Positions 5,069 through 5,155 of a DNA stretch of 5,155 nt are shown here, in pieces (position 1 is the stretch's first letter; the number at the start of each line of letters is the position of its first letter). The notes under the pieces were generated by a model. The model was not told the origin of the DNA, ran no database searches, and was given only the letters and a program-made list of their open reading frames with translations. This DNA comes from UA16 sp042095135. GTDB lineage: Bacteria > Bacteroidota > Bacteroidia > Flavobacteriales_D > Sanyastnellaceae. The stretch spans positions 1 through 5,155 of the forward strand of contig JBELBV010000068.1 in assembly GCA_042095135.1 (NCBI GenBank). The letters run 5' to 3'. A program made the position numbers and the translations under genes.

Positions 5069-5155
5069 TCAACAAGCCCCTGTGTAGAATCATTCATGTG
5101 CGGCACTTCCACGTAGGCCCCCGGCACTTCCACGTAGGCCCCCGGCACTTCCACG
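5062..5155 (+). CDS. Possible partial repeat-encoding ORF running off the right edge (plus frame)
   Basis: From the ATG at 5062 the frame reads MKINKPLCRIIHV and then enters the 21-nt array as RHFHVGP units without a stop before the window end. TATAT 40 nt upstream fits the spacing of the other starts. Competing readings exist on the minus strand: one frame gives VEVPGAY repeats, then VEVPHMNDSTQGLV and a TAA at 5034-5032, and the other two minus frames also cross the array. With 31 visible codons and identical repeat copies, coding strand and frame cannot be decided here. Confidence 0.2.
   Translation, partial: MKINKPLCRIIHVRHFHVGPRHFHVGPRHFH
5101..5155. repeat. 21-nt tandem repeat at right window edge
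   Basis: Exact copies of a 21-nt unit (CGGCACTTCCACGTAGGCCC plus C) start at 5101, 5122 and 5143, the last cut by the window end. The array is much more G/C-rich than the flanking spacer. One plus frame contains TAG; two plus frames and all three minus frames are open. A unit length divisible by three and perfect identity between copies fit a repeat-protein gene, but also fit a young noncoding minisatellite. It shares no sequence with the left-edge repeat beyond short words. Confidence 0.95.

Overview
The window reads as a compact, intron-free stretch of a large eukaryotic DNA virus genome (Nucleocytoviricota; an Imitervirales-like relative is my best guess), or less likely a protist or algal chromosome. 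Reasons: four tightly packed genes on both strands with short A/T-rich or repetitive spacers; a SNF2-family helicase with a RING finger; a two-membrane-segment SLATT-like protein behind a disordered Pro/Gln-rich region; no bacterial ribosome binding sites or operon spacing; and, upstream of the helicase, an exact AAAATTGA octamer on the coding strand 64 nt before the ATG, which is the sequence and distance known for Mimivirus-type early promoters. No virus hallmark gene (capsid, packaging ATPase, B-family polymerase) is present, so the assignment is inference.

Layout. 1-84: a 30-nt tandem repeat carrying a hairpin, cut by the window edge. 136-1755 (+): SLATT-like 2TM protein with a long helical C-terminal half and a His-Gln-Asp repeat tail. 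1762-1808: a CA-rich 21-nt repeat between two convergent genes. 1814-3484 (-): SNF2 helicase/ATPase with a C-terminal C3HC4 RING finger. 3485-3705: divergent promoter region. 3706-3999 (+): a 97-residue uncharacterised protein. 4118-4972 (+): short-chain dehydrogenase/reductase most like HSDL2, with Cys at the usual catalytic Ser. 5034-5068: five ATG-starting heptamers. 5101-5155: a second tandem repeat (21-nt unit), again cut by the window edge. Both edges lie in tandem repeats, as expected of a contig that stopped assembling there, and both repeats have open frames that leave the window.

The genes do not form an obvious pathway. The helicase would act on chromatin or DNA/RNA and may ubiquitylate a partner; the SDR is probably an accessory metabolic gene; the 2TM protein is a membrane protein of unknown role whose fold resembles predicted pore-forming effectors of nucleotide-signalled conflict systems. 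Each start has a TATA-like element about 34-44 nt upstream, suggesting each gene has its own promoter.
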